A stretch of 64,000 bases of DNA from Tolumonas auensis DSM 9187 (GTDB taxonomy: Bacteria > Pseudomonadota > Gammaproteobacteria > Enterobacterales > Aeromonadaceae): NCBI RefSeq assembly GCF_000023065.1, contig NC_012691.1, forward strand, positions 3,166,501-3,230,500. The letters run 5' to 3'. Position numbers and translations under genes: made by a program. Numbering within the stretch: position 1 is the stretch's first letter; the number at the start of each line of letters is the position of its first letter. Of this stretch, positions 50,496 to 61,620 are shown piece after piece. The notes below the pieces were generated by a model. It worked only from the letters and a program-made list of their open reading frames with translations. It was not told the DNA's origin and made no database searches.

Positions 50496-51284
50496 CTAAA
50501 GTTCCTGTAACAATTCAATGGCCGGATAGTGGAATGGCACCGGTCCATCAGGTAAACCCTGCACAAACTGCACTACTTCCGGATTACCTTCACGGCGCAA
50601 CTCTTCCGGCGAGCCATGCGCCACAATACTATGATTTGCTATCAGATAGACGTAATCCGCAATGCTCATCACTTCAGCCACATCATGCGATACGATAACG
50701 GATGTAATCCCCATTGACGTGTTTAACTCGCGGATCAGTTTTACCAGCACCGCCATCGTGATCGGATCCTGGCCGGCGAACGGTTCGTCATACATGATCA
50801 ATTCCGGATCCAGCGCTATCGCCCTGGCCAGTGCCGCGCGACGGGCCATACCGCCGGAAAGCTGGGATGGCATCAGACTGGCCGCACCACGCAATCCCAC
50901 CGATTCCAGTTTCATCAGCACGAGCGTACGGATAATCTCTTCCGGTAAACGGGTATGTTCACGTAACGGATAAGCGACATTGTCAAAAACACTGATCCCA
51001 CTGAATAATGCGCCGCTCTGGAACAACATACTCATACGTTTACGGATAGCATAAAGATCGCGTCGGTTTAACTGAGGAATATCGGCACCATCGAACAGGA
51101 TCTGCCCGTGATCCGGCTTCAGTTGCCCGCCGATCAATCGCAGCAAGGTGGTTTTACCGATACCACTGGGTCCCATCAGCGCAGTGATCTTGCCTTTGGG
51201 AATATCCAGACTGATATTGTCGTAAATCAACCGCTCTCCATGACTGAAACTTAAGTCCCGGATCTGGATCAATGAATCACTCAC
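50496..51284 (-). CDS. mlaF: MlaF, phospholipid ABC transporter ATPase
   Basis: The product (262 aa) has Walker A GPSGIGKTT, signature QLSGGMARRAALA, Walker B LIMYDEPFAGQD and the switch histidine in VSHDV. It powers retrograde phospholipid transport that keeps outer-membrane asymmetry. GTG 51284 (VSDSLIQIRDL) is chosen because GGAGG lies just upstream and the family length fits; the frame is open to 51344. It is divergent from kdsD. Confidence 0.93.
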   Translation of the reverse strand: MSDSLIQIRDLSFSHGERLIYDNISLDIPKGKITALMGPSGIGKTTLLRLIGGQLKPDHGQILFDGADIPQLNRRDLYAIRKRMSMLFQSGALFSGISVFDNVAYPLREHTRLPEEIIRTLVLMKLESVGLRGAASLMPSQLSGGMARRAALARAIALDPELIMYDEPFAGQDPITMAVLVKLIRELNTSMGITSVIVSHDVAEVMSIADYVYLIANHSIVAHGSPEELRREGNPEVVQFVQGLPDGPVPFHYPAIELLQEL

Positions 51285-51454
51285 GCAACCTCCGCTGACA
51301 AACTTCTGTCGCCCATTGTATATGGTGAAAAATGTCGTAGCCAATTAAACAGGTACCACTGATACTGTTTTCAGGCAAAAAAAGTGCCGTTATCGCTTCT
51401 GTGCCGAGGTTTTCATATAATGTGATCTCGCGCAACACGCTCAGAGGATCGTAA

Positions 51455-52429
51455 ATGCCAACTAATTTTGATTTCCGCCAGTCCGCAGAACGCGTTTTAC
51501 GTCTGGAACTCCAGGCAATTGAAGGACTTTTCCAGACACTGGATGAACAATTCACTCAGGCTTGTCAGATGCTTTTCCACTGCAAAGGGAAAGTTATCGT
51601 AATGGGCATGGGTAAATCAGGACACATCGGCCGGAAGATGGCAGCCAGTTTTGCCAGCACCGGAACCCCGGCTTTCTTCGTCCATCCGGGTGAAGCCAGC
51701 CATGGTGATTTGGGCATGATCAGCAGCAATGATGTGGTCATCGCCATTTCAAATTCCGGTGAAAGCAACGAAATACTGGCTGTCTTGCCGGTGATGAAAC
51801 GCTGGGGAATCAAGCTTATCTGCATGACCAGCCGGCCTGAATCAACCATGGCAAAAGAAGCCGATATTCACCTTTGTCTGCATGTGGAACAGGAAGCATG
51901 CCCGCTGGGTCTGGCTCCGACTTCCAGTACGACCGCAACACTGGTACTTGGTGATGCTCTGGCAGTGTCATTACTCGAAGCCCGTGGCTTTACCGCGAAT
52001 GACTTTGCCATGTCTCATCCGGGTGGCGCGCTCGGCCGGAAACTGTTGCTGCGGAATGCAGATATCATGCATCAGGGTGAACAGATCCCGGCCGTGTCAG
52101 ATAAAGCGTCCGTCAGCGATGCCTTACTGGAAATGAGCCGTAAAGGTCTGGGGATGACCGCGATTCTGGATGATACCGGAACACTGGCCGGGATTTTCAC
52201 GGATGGTGATTTGCGCCGTATACTGGATCAACAACTGGATATTCATACCACATCAATCACCAAAGTGATGACAACCAACTGCATCACCGTCCCTGCCGAG
52301 ATGCTGGTGGCTCAGTCGGTGAAGCTGATGCAGGAAAGAAAAATCAACGCACTGATCGTGCTGGATAAACAACACCGCCCGGTCGGTGCATTTAACATGC
52401 ATGATGTGCTGAAAGCCGGAGTAGTATGA
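51455..52429 (+). CDS. kdsD: arabinose-5-phosphate isomerase KdsD
   Basis: The product (324 aa) converts ribulose-5-P to arabinose-5-P for Kdo synthesis. It has a SIS domain (about 40-180; GMGKSGHIGRKMAASFASTG) and two CBS domains (about 205-324). Confidence 0.95.
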   Translation: MPTNFDFRQSAERVLRLELQAIEGLFQTLDEQFTQACQMLFHCKGKVIVMGMGKSGHIGRKMAASFASTGTPAFFVHPGEASHGDLGMISSNDVVIAISNSGESNEILAVLPVMKRWGIKLICMTSRPESTMAKEADIHLCLHVEQEACPLGLAPTSSTTATLVLGDALAVSLLEARGFTANDFAMSHPGGALGRKLLLRNADIMHQGEQIPAVSDKASVSDALLEMSRKGLGMTAILDDTGTLAGIFTDGDLRRILDQQLDIHTTSITKVMTTNCITVPAEMLVAQSVKLMQERKINALIVLDKQHRPVGAFNMHDVLKAGVV

Positions 52430-52983
52430 GCGATTATATAGCCACGCCTTACGGTACTGTGGAAAAACGCATTATGGCACTGGCAGCTGAGATCCGGCTG
52501 CTGGTATGTGATGTCGATGGCGTCTTATCCGATGGCCGGATCTATATGGGCAATGACGGTGAAGAGCTGAAAACCTTTCATACGCATGACGGGTTTGGCA
52601 TCAAGGCTCTGCTGAACGCCGGTATTGATGTGGCCGTTATCACCGGACGCAGTTCAAACATAGTGCAGCGCCGGATGCAGGCACTGGGGGTGCAGCATAT
52701 TTATCAGGGCCAGGGCGACAAACTGCCCGCGTTTGAAGCGTTACTGGATAAGCTGGAACTCTCCGCTTCTCAGGCTGCCTATATCGGTGACGATGTCATC
52801 GATTTACCGGTCATGCATAATGCCGCATTAGGTATTGCCGTGGTAAACGCTCATCCGCTGGTACTGCAAAAAGCAGACCTGGTGACCCGGACCAGTGGTG
52901 GCTATGGTGCCGTCAGAGAAGTCTGTGATTTGATTTTACAGGCTCACGGCCAGCTCGATTCCGCACAGGGAACCTCGGTATGA
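52426..52983 (+). CDS. kdsC: 3-deoxy-D-manno-octulosonate-8-phosphate phosphatase KdsC
   Basis: The product (185 aa) is a capless HAD phosphatase that removes phosphate from Kdo-8-P. Motif I is LLVCDVDGVLSDG and motif IV AYIGDDVIDLPVM. It overlaps kdsD by 4 bases. Confidence 0.95.
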   Translation: MSDYIATPYGTVEKRIMALAAEIRLLVCDVDGVLSDGRIYMGNDGEELKTFHTHDGFGIKALLNAGIDVAVITGRSSNIVQRRMQALGVQHIYQGQGDKLPAFEALLDKLELSASQAAYIGDDVIDLPVMHNAALGIAVVNAHPLVLQKADLVTRTSGGYGAVREVCDLILQAHGQLDSAQGTSV

Positions 52984-53543
52984 TCAACCGGCAAACGTTA
53001 CTGATATTATTGCTGTTTCTAGTGTCACTGCTGGCATGGCAATGGTCATCACAGCATGATAATCAGAATACATTGCTGCAGAAAAAAGATCTGTCATTAC
53101 CGAGTTTTACCGCGTCCAAGCTGCATAACCAGCGTTACAGTGCCGATGGTAAATTAACGGATATTTTTACCGCCGATCAGGCGCTTTATTATCAGCACAA
53201 TAAAGTGACCGATGCGGTGCATCCGGTATTGCAGACATTCGAACCGAATGGCCAGAAAGCCTGGAATGTCTCGGCGAACTCCGGACAAATGATCAGTAAT
53301 GATCGATTGATTCTGCGTGATAGCGTGTTAATTAAAAATCACAATCCGGCACTCAACATTGACCGGATGCAAACCAGTTATCTGGAAATGGATATGAACA
53401 GCCGCCAGATCAGTAGCGATAAACCCGTCACTATTGACAGTCCGGACTATCATGTCCAAGGTGTCGGCTTACATGCTGATTTGAATACCAAACGTTACCA
53501 AATTTTGGATAAAGGCCATGCAACTTACTTTAAGCCACGCTAG
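52980..53543 (+). CDS. lptC: LptC, LPS transport protein
   Basis: The product (187 aa) is anchored by one N-terminal helix (about 6-22) and has a periplasmic beta-jellyroll that hands LPS from LptBFG to LptA. It overlaps kdsC by 4 bases and lptA by 26. Confidence 0.93.
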   Translation: MINRQTLLILLLFLVSLLAWQWSSQHDNQNTLLQKKDLSLPSFTASKLHNQRYSADGKLTDIFTADQALYYQHNKVTDAVHPVLQTFEPNGQKAWNVSANSGQMISNDRLILRDSVLIKNHNPALNIDRMQTSYLEMDMNSRQISSDKPVTIDSPDYHVQGVGLHADLNTKRYQILDKGHATYFKPR

Positions 53544-54036
53544 TTTCGGACTGCTTTTGCTGCTTTCAGTCAGCGCGCAGGCCAAACAATCAGATTATCA
53601 GCAACCGGTCGTCGTTGACTCCGTCAGCCAAGAGGCTGAACTGAATGAAAATAAAGTAACTTTTCTGCAGGATGTGACGATCACTCAGGGTTCCATCATT
53701 ATTCACGCCGATAAAGTAGTGGTATTACGGCATGAGAAAGGGAATGATGAGATGATCGCAACCGGTCGGCCGGCCACCTTTTTCCAGATCCTGGACAACG
53801 GTAAACCGGTTAACGCCAGTGCCAGCGAATTACGTTATCAGTTAAAAGATCGCCTGGTCACCCTGACAGGGAAAGCCGAGCTGAAGCAGGATGATAATCA
53901 GGTGAACGGTGATGTGATCCGTTATGACATCCAGAAACAGCAGATGATAGCGCAGAGCAGCGGTAAAGGTTCCCGCGTGAAGACTATTTTTCTTCCACAG
54001 GAAATCGAAGAATTCAACAAAGCAGGCAAACCGTAA
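53518..54036 (+). CDS. lptA: LptA, periplasmic LPS bridge protein
   Basis: The product (172 aa) has a signal peptide (to about residue 21, AQA-KQS) and an OstA-type beta-jellyroll that forms the LPS bridge across the periplasm. Its start lies inside the end of lptC. Confidence 0.94.
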   Translation: MQLTLSHASFGLLLLLSVSAQAKQSDYQQPVVVDSVSQEAELNENKVTFLQDVTITQGSIIIHADKVVVLRHEKGNDEMIATGRPATFFQILDNGKPVNASASELRYQLKDRLVTLTGKAELKQDDNQVNGDVIRYDIQKQQMIAQSSGKGSRVKTIFLPQEIEEFNKAGKP

Positions 54037-54040
54037 ATCT

Positions 54041-54766
54041 ATGACTCTTTTGCAAGCAAGTGGCCTGAAGAAAAGTTACAAGGGCAGACAGGTCGTACAA
54101 AACGTCAGTCTGCAGGTCGCCACTGGTCAGGTAGTGGGTCTGTTAGGCCCGAATGGTGCAGGAAAAACGACCTCCTTTTATATGATCGTCGGACTGGTAC
54201 CGCAAGACGGCGGAACCGTTATGATCGACCAGTTGGATATCACCGCGATGCCGATGCATCAGCGGGCGCGCCATGGTATTGGCTACCTGCCACAGGAAGC
54301 CTCTATTTTCCGGCGTCTGACCGTTGAAGAAAATCTGCTGGGCGTATTACAGCTACGCAGTGAGCTGAGCCGGGCAGAGCAAAAAGAAAAAATGGAAGCG
54401 CTGCTGGAGGAATTCCATATCGGACATATCCGTAAAAACACCGGTATGAGTCTCTCCGGTGGTGAGCGCCGCAGAGTGGAAATTGCGCGGGCACTGGCCG
54501 TTGAACCGCGCTTTATTCTGCTGGATGAACCATTTGCCGGGGTCGATCCCATTTCCGTGATCGACATTAAGCGGATCATTGAACATTTACGGGATCGCGG
54601 ACTCGGTGTATTAATTACCGATCATAATGTGCGTGAAACGCTGGATGTCTGCGAAAAAGCCTATATTGTCAGCCACGGTAATCTGATTGCTGAAGGTTCC
54701 CCTGCAGAGATTCTGCAAAATGAGCACGTTAAACAAGTTTATCTGGGTGAAGGATTTACCCTGTAA
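54041..54766 (+). CDS. lptB: LptB, LPS export ATPase
   Basis: The product (241 aa) has Walker [10 protein letters not shown], signature [13 protein letters not shown] and Walker [17 protein letters not shown], the typical LptB form. It drives LPS extraction with LptFG. Confidence 0.96.
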   Translation: MTLLQASGLKKSYKGRQVVQNVSLQVATGQVVGLLGPNGAGKTTSFYMIVGLVPQDGGTVMIDQLDITAMPMHQRARHGIGYLPQEASIFRRLTVEENLLGVLQLRSELSRAEQKEKMEALLEEFHIGHIRKNTGMSLSGGERRRVEIARALAVEPRFILLDEPFAGVDPISVIDIKRIIEHLRDRGLGVLITDHNVRETLDVCEKAYIVSHGNLIAEGSPAEILQNEHVKQVYLGEGFTL

Positions 54767-54864
54767 ACAATGTGCCTATGGCCATAATCAGCCATAATAA
54801 AAATACGGACTGCTTAGTTACAAGCACCGATACGGAAATTAGAAATTAAGGACATATCCCGTAG

Positions 54865-56319
54865 ATGAAGCCGACCTTACAGTTGCGTCTTGGGCAACAA
54901 CTTGCCATGACCCCACAATTGCAACAAGCGATTCGTCTGCTGCAACTGTCTACTCTGGAACTACAACAGGAGATCCAGCAGGCTATCGATGCTAATCCTT
55001 TATTAGAACAAGAGGATGAATCTGACATCGCTACTCCGGAAATTCCGGATGATGACGATTTCACACCTCCGGATAGCAGCGAAGAAATGGCTCAGGCTCA
55101 GGAAAACATGCCTGAAGAACTGCCGATGGACACAACCTGGGATGAGGTCTATACCGCCGCCGGTTCAACATCGTCCGGTAGTGGTCTGATGAACAGTGAT
55201 GAAGAATCCGTTTATCAGGGAGAAACCGCTGAAAGTCTGCAGGATTATCTGTTGTGGCAGATGCGCTTAACACCGTTCAGCGAACAGGATGCCGCCATTG
55301 CCCTGACCATCATTGATAGTATTGATGAGTCCGGTTATCTCAGCGCCTCGCTGGAGGAGATCCAGCAAGCAGTCAGTGCTGATGATGAACTGGTCGAAAT
55401 GGATGAAATTGAAACCGTTCTGAAACGCATTCAGCATTTTGATCCGGTTGGTGTTGCCGCACGCTCGGTACAGGAATGCCTGCTGATCCAGCTGAATCAG
55501 TTTACTGCCGATACCCCCTGGCTCAATGAAGCACGTCTGGCGATTAAAGATCACATGGATCTGCTGGGCTCCCGTGATTACCGCAATCTGGCGCGTAAAC
55601 TGCAGTTGAAAGAAGGTGACCTGAAAGAAATCCTACAACTGATCCAGACGCTGGAGCCGCGCCCGGGCAGCAGAATTATACCCAGCGAATCCTCGTATGT
55701 GATCCCGGATGTGGCCGTCCTGAAAAAAAGCAACCGCTGGGTCGTCGAACTGAACCCCGATGCGATGCCAAAAGTCCGGATCAATGAAACCTATGCTTCA
55801 ATGGCCCGTCACGCCCGTAACAGCAGTGACAGCCAGTTTATTCGTTCTCATCTGCAAGAAGCCAAATGGTTTATCAAGAGCTTAGAAAGCCGTAACGAAA
55901 CCCTGCTTAAGGTTGCTAACTGCATCGTGCAACAACAACAGGACTTTTTTGAGTACGGCGAAGAAGCGATGAAACCGATGGTTTTGAACGATGTGGCCGA
56001 AGAAGTAGAGATGCATGAGTCGACAATTTCGCGAGTTACTACACAAAAATACATGCATACGCCTCGTGGCATCTTTGAACTGAAGTATTTTTTCTCCAGT
56101 CATGTTAATACTGATAGCGGCGGAGAGTGTTCTTCGACTGCAATCAGAGCCTTAATAAAAAAACTGGTCGCGGCGGAAAACCCGGCCAAACCTTTGAGCG
56201 ACAGCAAGATCGCAGACTTGCTGACGGAACAAGGCATAATGGTGGCAAGAAGAACCATCGCAAAATACCGCGAATCGTTGTCTATTCCACCATCAAGCCA
56301 ACGCAAACGCCTGCTGTAG
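54865..56319 (+). CDS. rpoN: RNA polymerase sigma-54 factor
   Basis: The product (484 aa) has the glutamine-rich region I ([20 protein letters not shown]), an acidic region II (about 50-110), and the C-terminal DNA-binding part with the RpoN box [10 protein letters not shown]. It recognises -24/-12 promoters such as the one at 20900-20917 in this window. A ribosome site (AAGGA) is 13 bases away, so translation may be modest. Confidence 0.97.
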   Translation: MKPTLQLRLGQQLAMTPQLQQAIRLLQLSTLELQQEIQQAIDANPLLEQEDESDIATPEIPDDDDFTPPDSSEEMAQAQENMPEELPMDTTWDEVYTAAGSTSSGSGLMNSDEESVYQGETAESLQDYLLWQMRLTPFSEQDAAIALTIIDSIDESGYLSASLEEIQQAVSADDELVEMDEIETVLKRIQHFDPVGVAARSVQECLLIQLNQFTADTPWLNEARLAIKDHMDLLGSRDYRNLARKLQLKEGDLKEILQLIQTLEPRPGSRIIPSESSYVIPDVAVLKKSNRWVVELNPDAMPKVRINETYASMARHARNSSDSQFIRSHLQEAKWFIKSLESRNETLLKVANCIVQQQQDFFEYGEEAMKPMVLNDVAEEVEMHESTISRVTTQKYMHTPRGIFELKYFFSSHVNTDSGGECSSTAIRALIKKLVAAENPAKPLSDSKIADLLTEQGIMVARRTIAKYRESLSIPPSSQRKRLL

Positions 56320-56340
56320 GCCAACAATAAGGAAGACGTT

Positions 56341-56628
56341 ATGCAAATCAACCTGTCAGGTCACCATATCGAGTTAACTGATGCATTGCGTGATTATGTC
56401 ACCAGTAAATTTGCCCGTTTAGAACGTCACTTTGAGCACATTAATAACGTTCAAGTGATCTTAACTGTAGAAAAACTGAAACAAATTGCAGAAGCAAAAC
56501 TGAACGTCAACGGCGGTGAAATTTTCGCTAATGCCCAAGATGATAGTATGTACGCTGCCATTGATGCACTGATGGATAAACTGGATCGCCAGATCATCAA
56601 ATACAAAGAAAAATTAGCCAGCAAGTAA
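56341..56628 (+). CDS. hpf: ribosome hibernation promoting factor (short HPF)
   Basis: The product (95 aa) is a short HPF, start MQINLSGHHIELTDALRDYV, which helps form 100S ribosomes in stationary phase. It follows rpoN by 21 bp as in enterobacteria. Confidence 0.95.
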   Translation: MQINLSGHHIELTDALRDYVTSKFARLERHFEHINNVQVILTVEKLKQIAEAKLNVNGGEIFANAQDDSMYAAIDALMDKLDRQIIKYKEKLASK

Positions 56629-56630
56629 TC

Positions 56631-57077
56631 ATGTTAATTTCTGAAATCTTGTCTGCGGACTGCACCAAAAGTGCAGTCCCTTGCAGCAGCAAAAAGCGCG
56701 TGCTGGAAATTATCAGCGAATTAGCCGCCCCCCGACTGGGACTTGATGAACAAAAGATATTTGACAGTCTGCAGGCCCGGGAAAAAATGGGCACTACAGG
56801 CATAGGCAGTGCCATTGCCATTCCTCATGGTCGTATTCCTGATGGCTATCCGGTCACAGGTATACTGCTGACACTGGAGCAACCGATACCGTTTGATGCA
56901 ATTGATAATCAACCGGTGGATCTGCTGTTTGCCATGCTGGTACCGGAAAGTGAATGTAAAACCCACCTGAAAACACTGGCACTGGTGGCCGAAAAATTTA
57001 ATGATAAGAACTTCTGTCGTCAGTTGCGTCTGGCTGAATCGGATGAAGCTCTGTATCAACAAATGATCAATGGATGA
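56631..57077 (+). CDS. ptsN: PTS IIA-Ntr protein
   Basis: The product (148 aa) is EIIA of the nitrogen PTS; the phosphorylated histidine is H66 in AIAIPHGRIPDG. It regulates potassium and nitrogen metabolism. It starts 2 bp after hpf. Confidence 0.95.
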   Translation: MLISEILSADCTKSAVPCSSKKRVLEIISELAAPRLGLDEQKIFDSLQAREKMGTTGIGSAIAIPHGRIPDGYPVTGILLTLEQPIPFDAIDNQPVDLLFAMLVPESECKTHLKTLALVAEKFNDKNFCRQLRLAESDEALYQQMING

Positions 57078-57083
57078 TTACCG

Positions 57084-57950
57084 ATGAAACTCATCGTCGT
57101 GAGTGGTCGCTCTGGTTCCGGAAAAACCGTTGCATTACGGGTTCTGGAAGATCTGGGTTATTACTGTGTGGACAATCTGCCTGTATCCCTGCTGTTTCAG
57201 CTGGTCGCAGAATTACGCGGTAAATATGATCAGATCGCGGTGAGTATTGATGTCAGAAACCTGCCAGCTACAGCGGAAGATCTGGTTTCAATTCTGGATG
57301 AAATCAGACAGCATCAGGATCTGCAATTTTCCAGTTTCTTCTTTGATGCCGACAATGCGACTTTGCTGAAACGCTATGGTGAAAGCCGCCGCCTGCATCC
57401 GCTATCGCGACAACAATTCACACTGGCCCAGGCGATCCGGCAGGAAACTGACCTGCTCTCCCCGCTCTCCTCCAGTGCCGACTTACGCATTGATACCAGT
57501 CATATCAGTATCCATGAACTCAGTGAACAGATCCGGGAACGGGTACTGGGCAAAAAAGAGCATGAGCTGGTGATGGTATTTGAATCTTTCGGCTTCAAAC
57601 ACGGTATCGCAAAAGATGCTGACTTTGTGTTTGATGCCCGCTTTCTGCCTAATCCACACTGGATCGCTGAACTCAAACCGCTGACGGGTCTGGATGAGCC
57701 GGTACAACGTTACCTGCAGTCACAACCCGATGTCGTCAAATACATCAATCAGCTGATCAGTCTGCTGGAGACCTGGTTACCGCAACTGGAACGGAATAAC
57801 CGCAGCTATGTGACTGTGGCTATCGGCTGCACCGGTGGTCAGCACCGCTCGGTATTTATTGCTGAGCAACTGGCGAATCATTTCCTGGTGCTGGGGAAAA
57901 ATGTCCAGCGTCGCCACCGCACACTGGAGAAATTACATGCCCCGGGTTGA
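57084..57950 (+). CDS. rapZ: RNase adapter protein RapZ
   Basis: The product (288 aa) has Walker [20 protein letters not shown] and the C-terminal [20 protein letters not shown] motif. RapZ directs RNase E to the sRNA GlmZ and so controls glucosamine-6-P synthesis. Confidence 0.95.
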   Translation: MKLIVVSGRSGSGKTVALRVLEDLGYYCVDNLPVSLLFQLVAELRGKYDQIAVSIDVRNLPATAEDLVSILDEIRQHQDLQFSSFFFDADNATLLKRYGESRRLHPLSRQQFTLAQAIRQETDLLSPLSSSADLRIDTSHISIHELSEQIRERVLGKKEHELVMVFESFGFKHGIAKDADFVFDARFLPNPHWIAELKPLTGLDEPVQRYLQSQPDVVKYINQLISLLETWLPQLERNNRSYVTVAIGCTGGQHRSVFIAEQLANHFLVLGKNVQRRHRTLEKLHAPG

Positions 57951-58212
57951 GAATCAGGTCGCGGTCATCAACAAGCTGGGATTGCATGCCCGGGCAGCAA
58001 TCAAACTGGTGCAACTGGTTGCGAATTTTCAGGCAAAAATCACTCTGTGTAATGGTGAAAAACAAGCCAGTGCAGACAGTGTCGTTGGCCTGTTAATGCT
58101 GGAGGCTGCACAAGGCGAAACGATCCGCGTTATCTGCGATGGCCCGGAAGCCATTGAAGTCATGGACGCAGTGCTTCACCTGTTTGAAGCCCGTTTTGAT
58201 GAGAACGAATAG
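57937..58212 (+). CDS. ptsO: phosphocarrier protein NPr
   Basis: The product (91 aa) is the HPr-like carrier of the nitrogen PTS with active H17 in [13 protein letters not shown] 57937 follows CTGGAG and overlaps rapZ by 14 bases. The frame is open to 57835 but homology starts here. Confidence 0.94.
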   Translation: MPRVENQVAVINKLGLHARAAIKLVQLVANFQAKITLCNGEKQASADSVVGLLMLEAAQGETIRVICDGPEAIEVMDAVLHLFEARFDENE

Positions 58213-58222
58213 CCCGCAACGT

Positions 58223-59110
58223 TCATTTTGCTTCTGCAGGATGCCGGGTCAGCGCTTTAATTAATGTTCTGATCGCCGGTTGTTGCCGCTCCCCGACCCT
58301 GACTGCCGCATGTAAACGCCGCCACAAACCATCACCCAGCGCTTTCGAAATGATTAATTGCTGTTGTTCAAATTCCCGGCAAACCCAATCCGGTAACACG
58401 GTAATGCCCCATCCGGCCGCCACCATTTGTGTCAACATCAGGGTATTCTCGAGCGTCTTTATCTGTTTAGGTTTAAGACCTGCCGGCTGCATAAAATGAC
58501 GCAGCACATCCAGCCGTTGTGGTACGACCGGATAGGTAAGTAACACTTCATCACTCAGATTTTCTGCGGTAATCAGCTCAGCACTGGCCAGCGGATGAGT
58601 TACCGGCAATACCAGCCGCATTTCAAAATCAAATAATGGTGCATAGTAAATCCCATTCTCCGGCAACAGATCGGCGGTTAATACCATATCCAGTTCTCCC
58701 TGCAGCAGCGCTTGCTGCGGAGTAAAATCAAGCTGACTGGCAAATGTCAGTTCCAGATCAGGATAACGTTGCTGCAACTGTTGCAATGCCGGCGTCAGCC
58801 AGCGGATACAGCTGTGACACTCCACGTTGATACGCAGCTGAACCGGCTGCAGGTCGCGCCGCAGATAATGCACTACCTCGTCCACCTGCGGTAATACAGA
58901 TTCCGCGAGCGTTACCAGTCTGAGTCCATCCGCAGTGAAATTCAGCGGCTTACTTTTCCGCAAAAACAGCGGCCCACCCAAACGTTGCTCCAGCTCGGTT
59001 AACTGATGGGATAAAGCAGACTGACTCAGATTTAGCATATCTGCCGCTGCCGCCAGCGAGCCTTGCTGCTTTAAGGCTAATAGTGACCGGAGATGTTTCA
59101 GTTCAAACAT
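58223..59110 (-). CDS. metR: MetR, LysR-family activator of methionine genes
   Basis: The product (295 aa) aligns with E. coli MetR throughout, for example [29 protein letters not shown] in the helix-turn-helix region and [13 protein letters not shown] in the effector domain. It uses homocysteine as coactivator. It is divergent from metE, its main target. ATG 59110 matches the family start; the frame is open further upstream. Confidence 0.95.
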   Translation of the reverse strand: MFELKHLRSLLALKQQGSLAAAADMLNLSQSALSHQLTELEQRLGGPLFLRKSKPLNFTADGLRLVTLAESVLPQVDEVVHYLRRDLQPVQLRINVECHSCIRWLTPALQQLQQRYPDLELTFASQLDFTPQQALLQGELDMVLTADLLPENGIYYAPLFDFEMRLVLPVTHPLASAELITAENLSDEVLLTYPVVPQRLDVLRHFMQPAGLKPKQIKTLENTLMLTQMVAAGWGITVLPDWVCREFEQQQLIISKALGDGLWRRLHAAVRVGERQQPAIRTLIKALTRHPAEAK

Positions 59111-59182
59111 GAAAAACCTGCAAGTTGCGGATGCAAAGAATGCACTGGTACTGACTAAGGTAACGCGGAAATATAGCCATGT

Positions 59183-59206
59183 AAACATCCGGACATCTAA
59201 ACATCC
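59183..59206 (+). promoter_or_regulatory. three tandem MetJ-like met boxes
   Basis: AAACATCC, GGACATCT and AAACATCC lie exactly end to end and match the 8-bp met box AGACGTCT at about five to six positions each. MetJ binds such tandem boxes. They lie just before the metE ribosome site. Confidence 0.65.
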
Positions 59207-59219
59207 AATCGGAGCAAGC

Positions 59220-61493
59220 ATGACTTTTACTACGCATACCCTAGGTTTTCCCCGTATCGGATTACAGCGGGAACTGAAACAAGCACTGGAAGCCTATTGG
59301 GCAGGAAATATTACACAAACAGCATTATTACAAACTGGCAGGAATCTGCGTCACCGCCACTGGCAATGGCAGCAACAAGCCGGGGTAGATCTCTTGCCCG
59401 TCGGCGATTTCGCCTGGTATGACCATGTACTGACCACCAGCCTGATGGTAGGAAATGTGCCTCCGCGCCACCAGAACAGCGATGGCAGTGTCGATCTGGA
59501 TACGCTGTTCCGGATTGCCCGCGGACGCGCACCAACCGGGAAGCAAGCTCCGGCCGCAGAGATGAGTAAATGGTTTAATACGAATTATCATTATCTGGTC
59601 CCCGAGTTTCATGCTGAGCAGGAATTTAAACTGAGCTGGACTCAGTTATTCGATGAAACCGACGAAGCACTTACTGCCGGTTATCGAGTTAAACCGGTAT
59701 TACTCGGTCCGCTAAGCTACCTCTGGCTGGGTAAAACCAAAGGCACCGCATTTGATAAACTGTCACTGCTACCGCAATTGCTGGCCGTCTATCAGCAAAT
59801 CCTGCAGAAACTGGCCGCGCAAAAAATCGAATGGGTACAAATTGATGAACCCGTACTGGCATTAGACCTTCCGGCTGAATGGCAGCAGGCATATCTGTCG
59901 GCGTATCAGCAGTTGCAGGGTTCCGGCTGTAAATTGCTGTTAACGACTTATTTAGGTGGTATCGCCCACCAACTCGACTGGTTACCCAAGCTTGATGTCG
60001 ACGGCCTTCACCTGGATGCGGTGGCCGGTAAAAACGAATTAGCACCGACTCTGGCCGCAATTCCGGCACACTGGCAGCTGTCACTGGGAGTTATCAACGG
60101 GCGCAATATCTGGCGGGCTAATTTGCATGAACTGTATGCACAGCTGACTGAACTGAAGCAAACGCATCGGGACTTTTGGTTGGGCACATCCTGTTCGTTA
60201 TTACATAGCCCGATAGATTTACAGGCAGAACACGGATTGGAGCCGGAAATCAAAAGCTGGTTCGCGTTTGCCCGGCAGAAGTGTACCGAGTTGCATCTGC
60301 TGCAGCGGACACTGCGCGAACCGGACGATCAGAAAATCCTGACCTTGCAAGCCTACAGTGCACCGCTGCGGCAACGACAACAATCCGTTCGCGTACAGGA
60401 TGAGACCATTCAGGCCGCAGTCGCGGCGATCCGTCCGGAAGATGCCGAACGTAACGCAGTTTATGCACTGCGCGCAACAGAACAACAGGTTCGCTTCCAG
60501 TTGCCGGACTGGCCAACCACGACCATCGGCTCCTTCCCGCAAACCGGCGAGATCCGCACCTTACGCCGTCGCTTTAAACAAGGCGAAATCGATCTGGAAA
60601 CTTATGAACAGGGTCTGAAACAGGAAATCGCTTATGCCGTAACAGAACAGGAACAGATAGGTCTGGATGTTCTGGTACATGGTGAAGCGGAACGTAATGA
60701 CATGGTGGAATATTTCGGTGAACAGCTGACAGGCTACGCTTTCACACAAAATGGCTGGGTACAGAGTTACGGCTCCCGCTGCGTCAAACCGCCGGTGATT
60801 GTCGGCGATATCAGCCGCCCGGCGGCGATGACCGTACGCTGGAGTCAGTACGCCCAGTCCCTGACCAGCAAACCCATGAAAGGCATGCTGACAGGCCCGA
60901 TTACCATGCTGTGCTGGTCATTCCCGCGTGAGGATATATCACGGGAAACCATGGCATTACAGCTGGCACTGGCCTTACGTCATGAAGTTCAGGATCTGGA
61001 AAAAGCCGGGATCGGGATTATTCAGATTGATGAACCGGCACTGCGTGAAGGTTTACCACTGCGTCAGCAGGAGCAGGCTGCGTATCTCAACTGGGCAGTA
61101 AAAGCCTTTAAACTGACCGCCGCCGGTGTCGCAGATGATACGCAGATCCATACCCACATGTGTTATTGCGAGTTCGGTGATGTCATGCCATCCATTATCG
61201 CACTGGATGCCGATGTGATTACCCTGGAAACCTCCCGTTCCGATATGGAATTACTGGATGTGTTCCATCATCAGGCATATCCGAACGATATTGGCCCGGG
61301 CGTTTATGACATCCACTCACCGAATGTGCCAACGGTGGAATGGATAACACAGTTGCTGCAAAAGGCCCGGCAGCACATCCCGACAGAACGTCTTTGGGTA
61401 AACCCGGATTGCGGACTGAAAACGCGCGGCTGGCCGGAAACCCGTACGGCACTCAGCAACATGGTTGAAGCCGCCCGATTATTGCGTCAATAA
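59220..61493 (+). CDS. metE: cobalamin-independent methionine synthase
   Basis: The product (757 aa) transfers methyl from methyltetrahydropteroyl-triglutamate to homocysteine. It begins [19 protein letters not shown]; the zinc ligands are in [11 protein letters not shown], the [11 protein letters not shown] segment and [14 protein letters not shown] 59220 follows CGGAGC. Confidence 0.97.
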   Translation: MTFTTHTLGFPRIGLQRELKQALEAYWAGNITQTALLQTGRNLRHRHWQWQQQAGVDLLPVGDFAWYDHVLTTSLMVGNVPPRHQNSDGSVDLDTLFRIARGRAPTGKQAPAAEMSKWFNTNYHYLVPEFHAEQEFKLSWTQLFDETDEALTAGYRVKPVLLGPLSYLWLGKTKGTAFDKLSLLPQLLAVYQQILQKLAAQKIEWVQIDEPVLALDLPAEWQQAYLSAYQQLQGSGCKLLLTTYLGGIAHQLDWLPKLDVDGLHLDAVAGKNELAPTLAAIPAHWQLSLGVINGRNIWRANLHELYAQLTELKQTHRDFWLGTSCSLLHSPIDLQAEHGLEPEIKSWFAFARQKCTELHLLQRTLREPDDQKILTLQAYSAPLRQRQQSVRVQDETIQAAVAAIRPEDAERNAVYALRATEQQVRFQLPDWPTTTIGSFPQTGEIRTLRRRFKQGEIDLETYEQGLKQEIAYAVTEQEQIGLDVLVHGEAERNDMVEYFGEQLTGYAFTQNGWVQSYGSRCVKPPVIVGDISRPAAMTVRWSQYAQSLTSKPMKGMLTGPITMLCWSFPREDISRETMALQLALALRHEVQDLEKAGIGIIQIDEPALREGLPLRQQEQAAYLNWAVKAFKLTAAGVADDTQIHTHMCYCEFGDVMPSIIALDADVITLETSRSDMELLDVFHHQAYPNDIGPGVYDIHSPNVPTVEWITQLLQKARQHIPTERLWVNPDCGLKTRGWPETRTALSNMVEAARLLRQ

Positions 61494-61505
61494 TCCGTCA
61501 CCCTG

Positions 61506-61536
61506 ACCAGTCAGCAATCGCCCGCTGACTGGTTTT
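61506..61536 (+). terminator. intrinsic terminator of metE
   Basis: ACCAGTCAGC pairs with GCTGACTGGT around an 8-base loop, followed by TTTTCCTCTC. Confidence 0.9.
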
Positions 61537-61620
61537 CCTCTCTTCACCCGCATTCAGAGAACATGCTACTCTGTCGTTCATTCATGATTTATGTGAACTA
61601 TTTCACTAACGAGAGAGAAG

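Noticed and set aside
59111-59219. Search for a MetR site TGAA-N5-TTCA between metR and metE
   Set aside because: No clear match was found, although MetR control is expected; only the MetJ-like boxes are reported.
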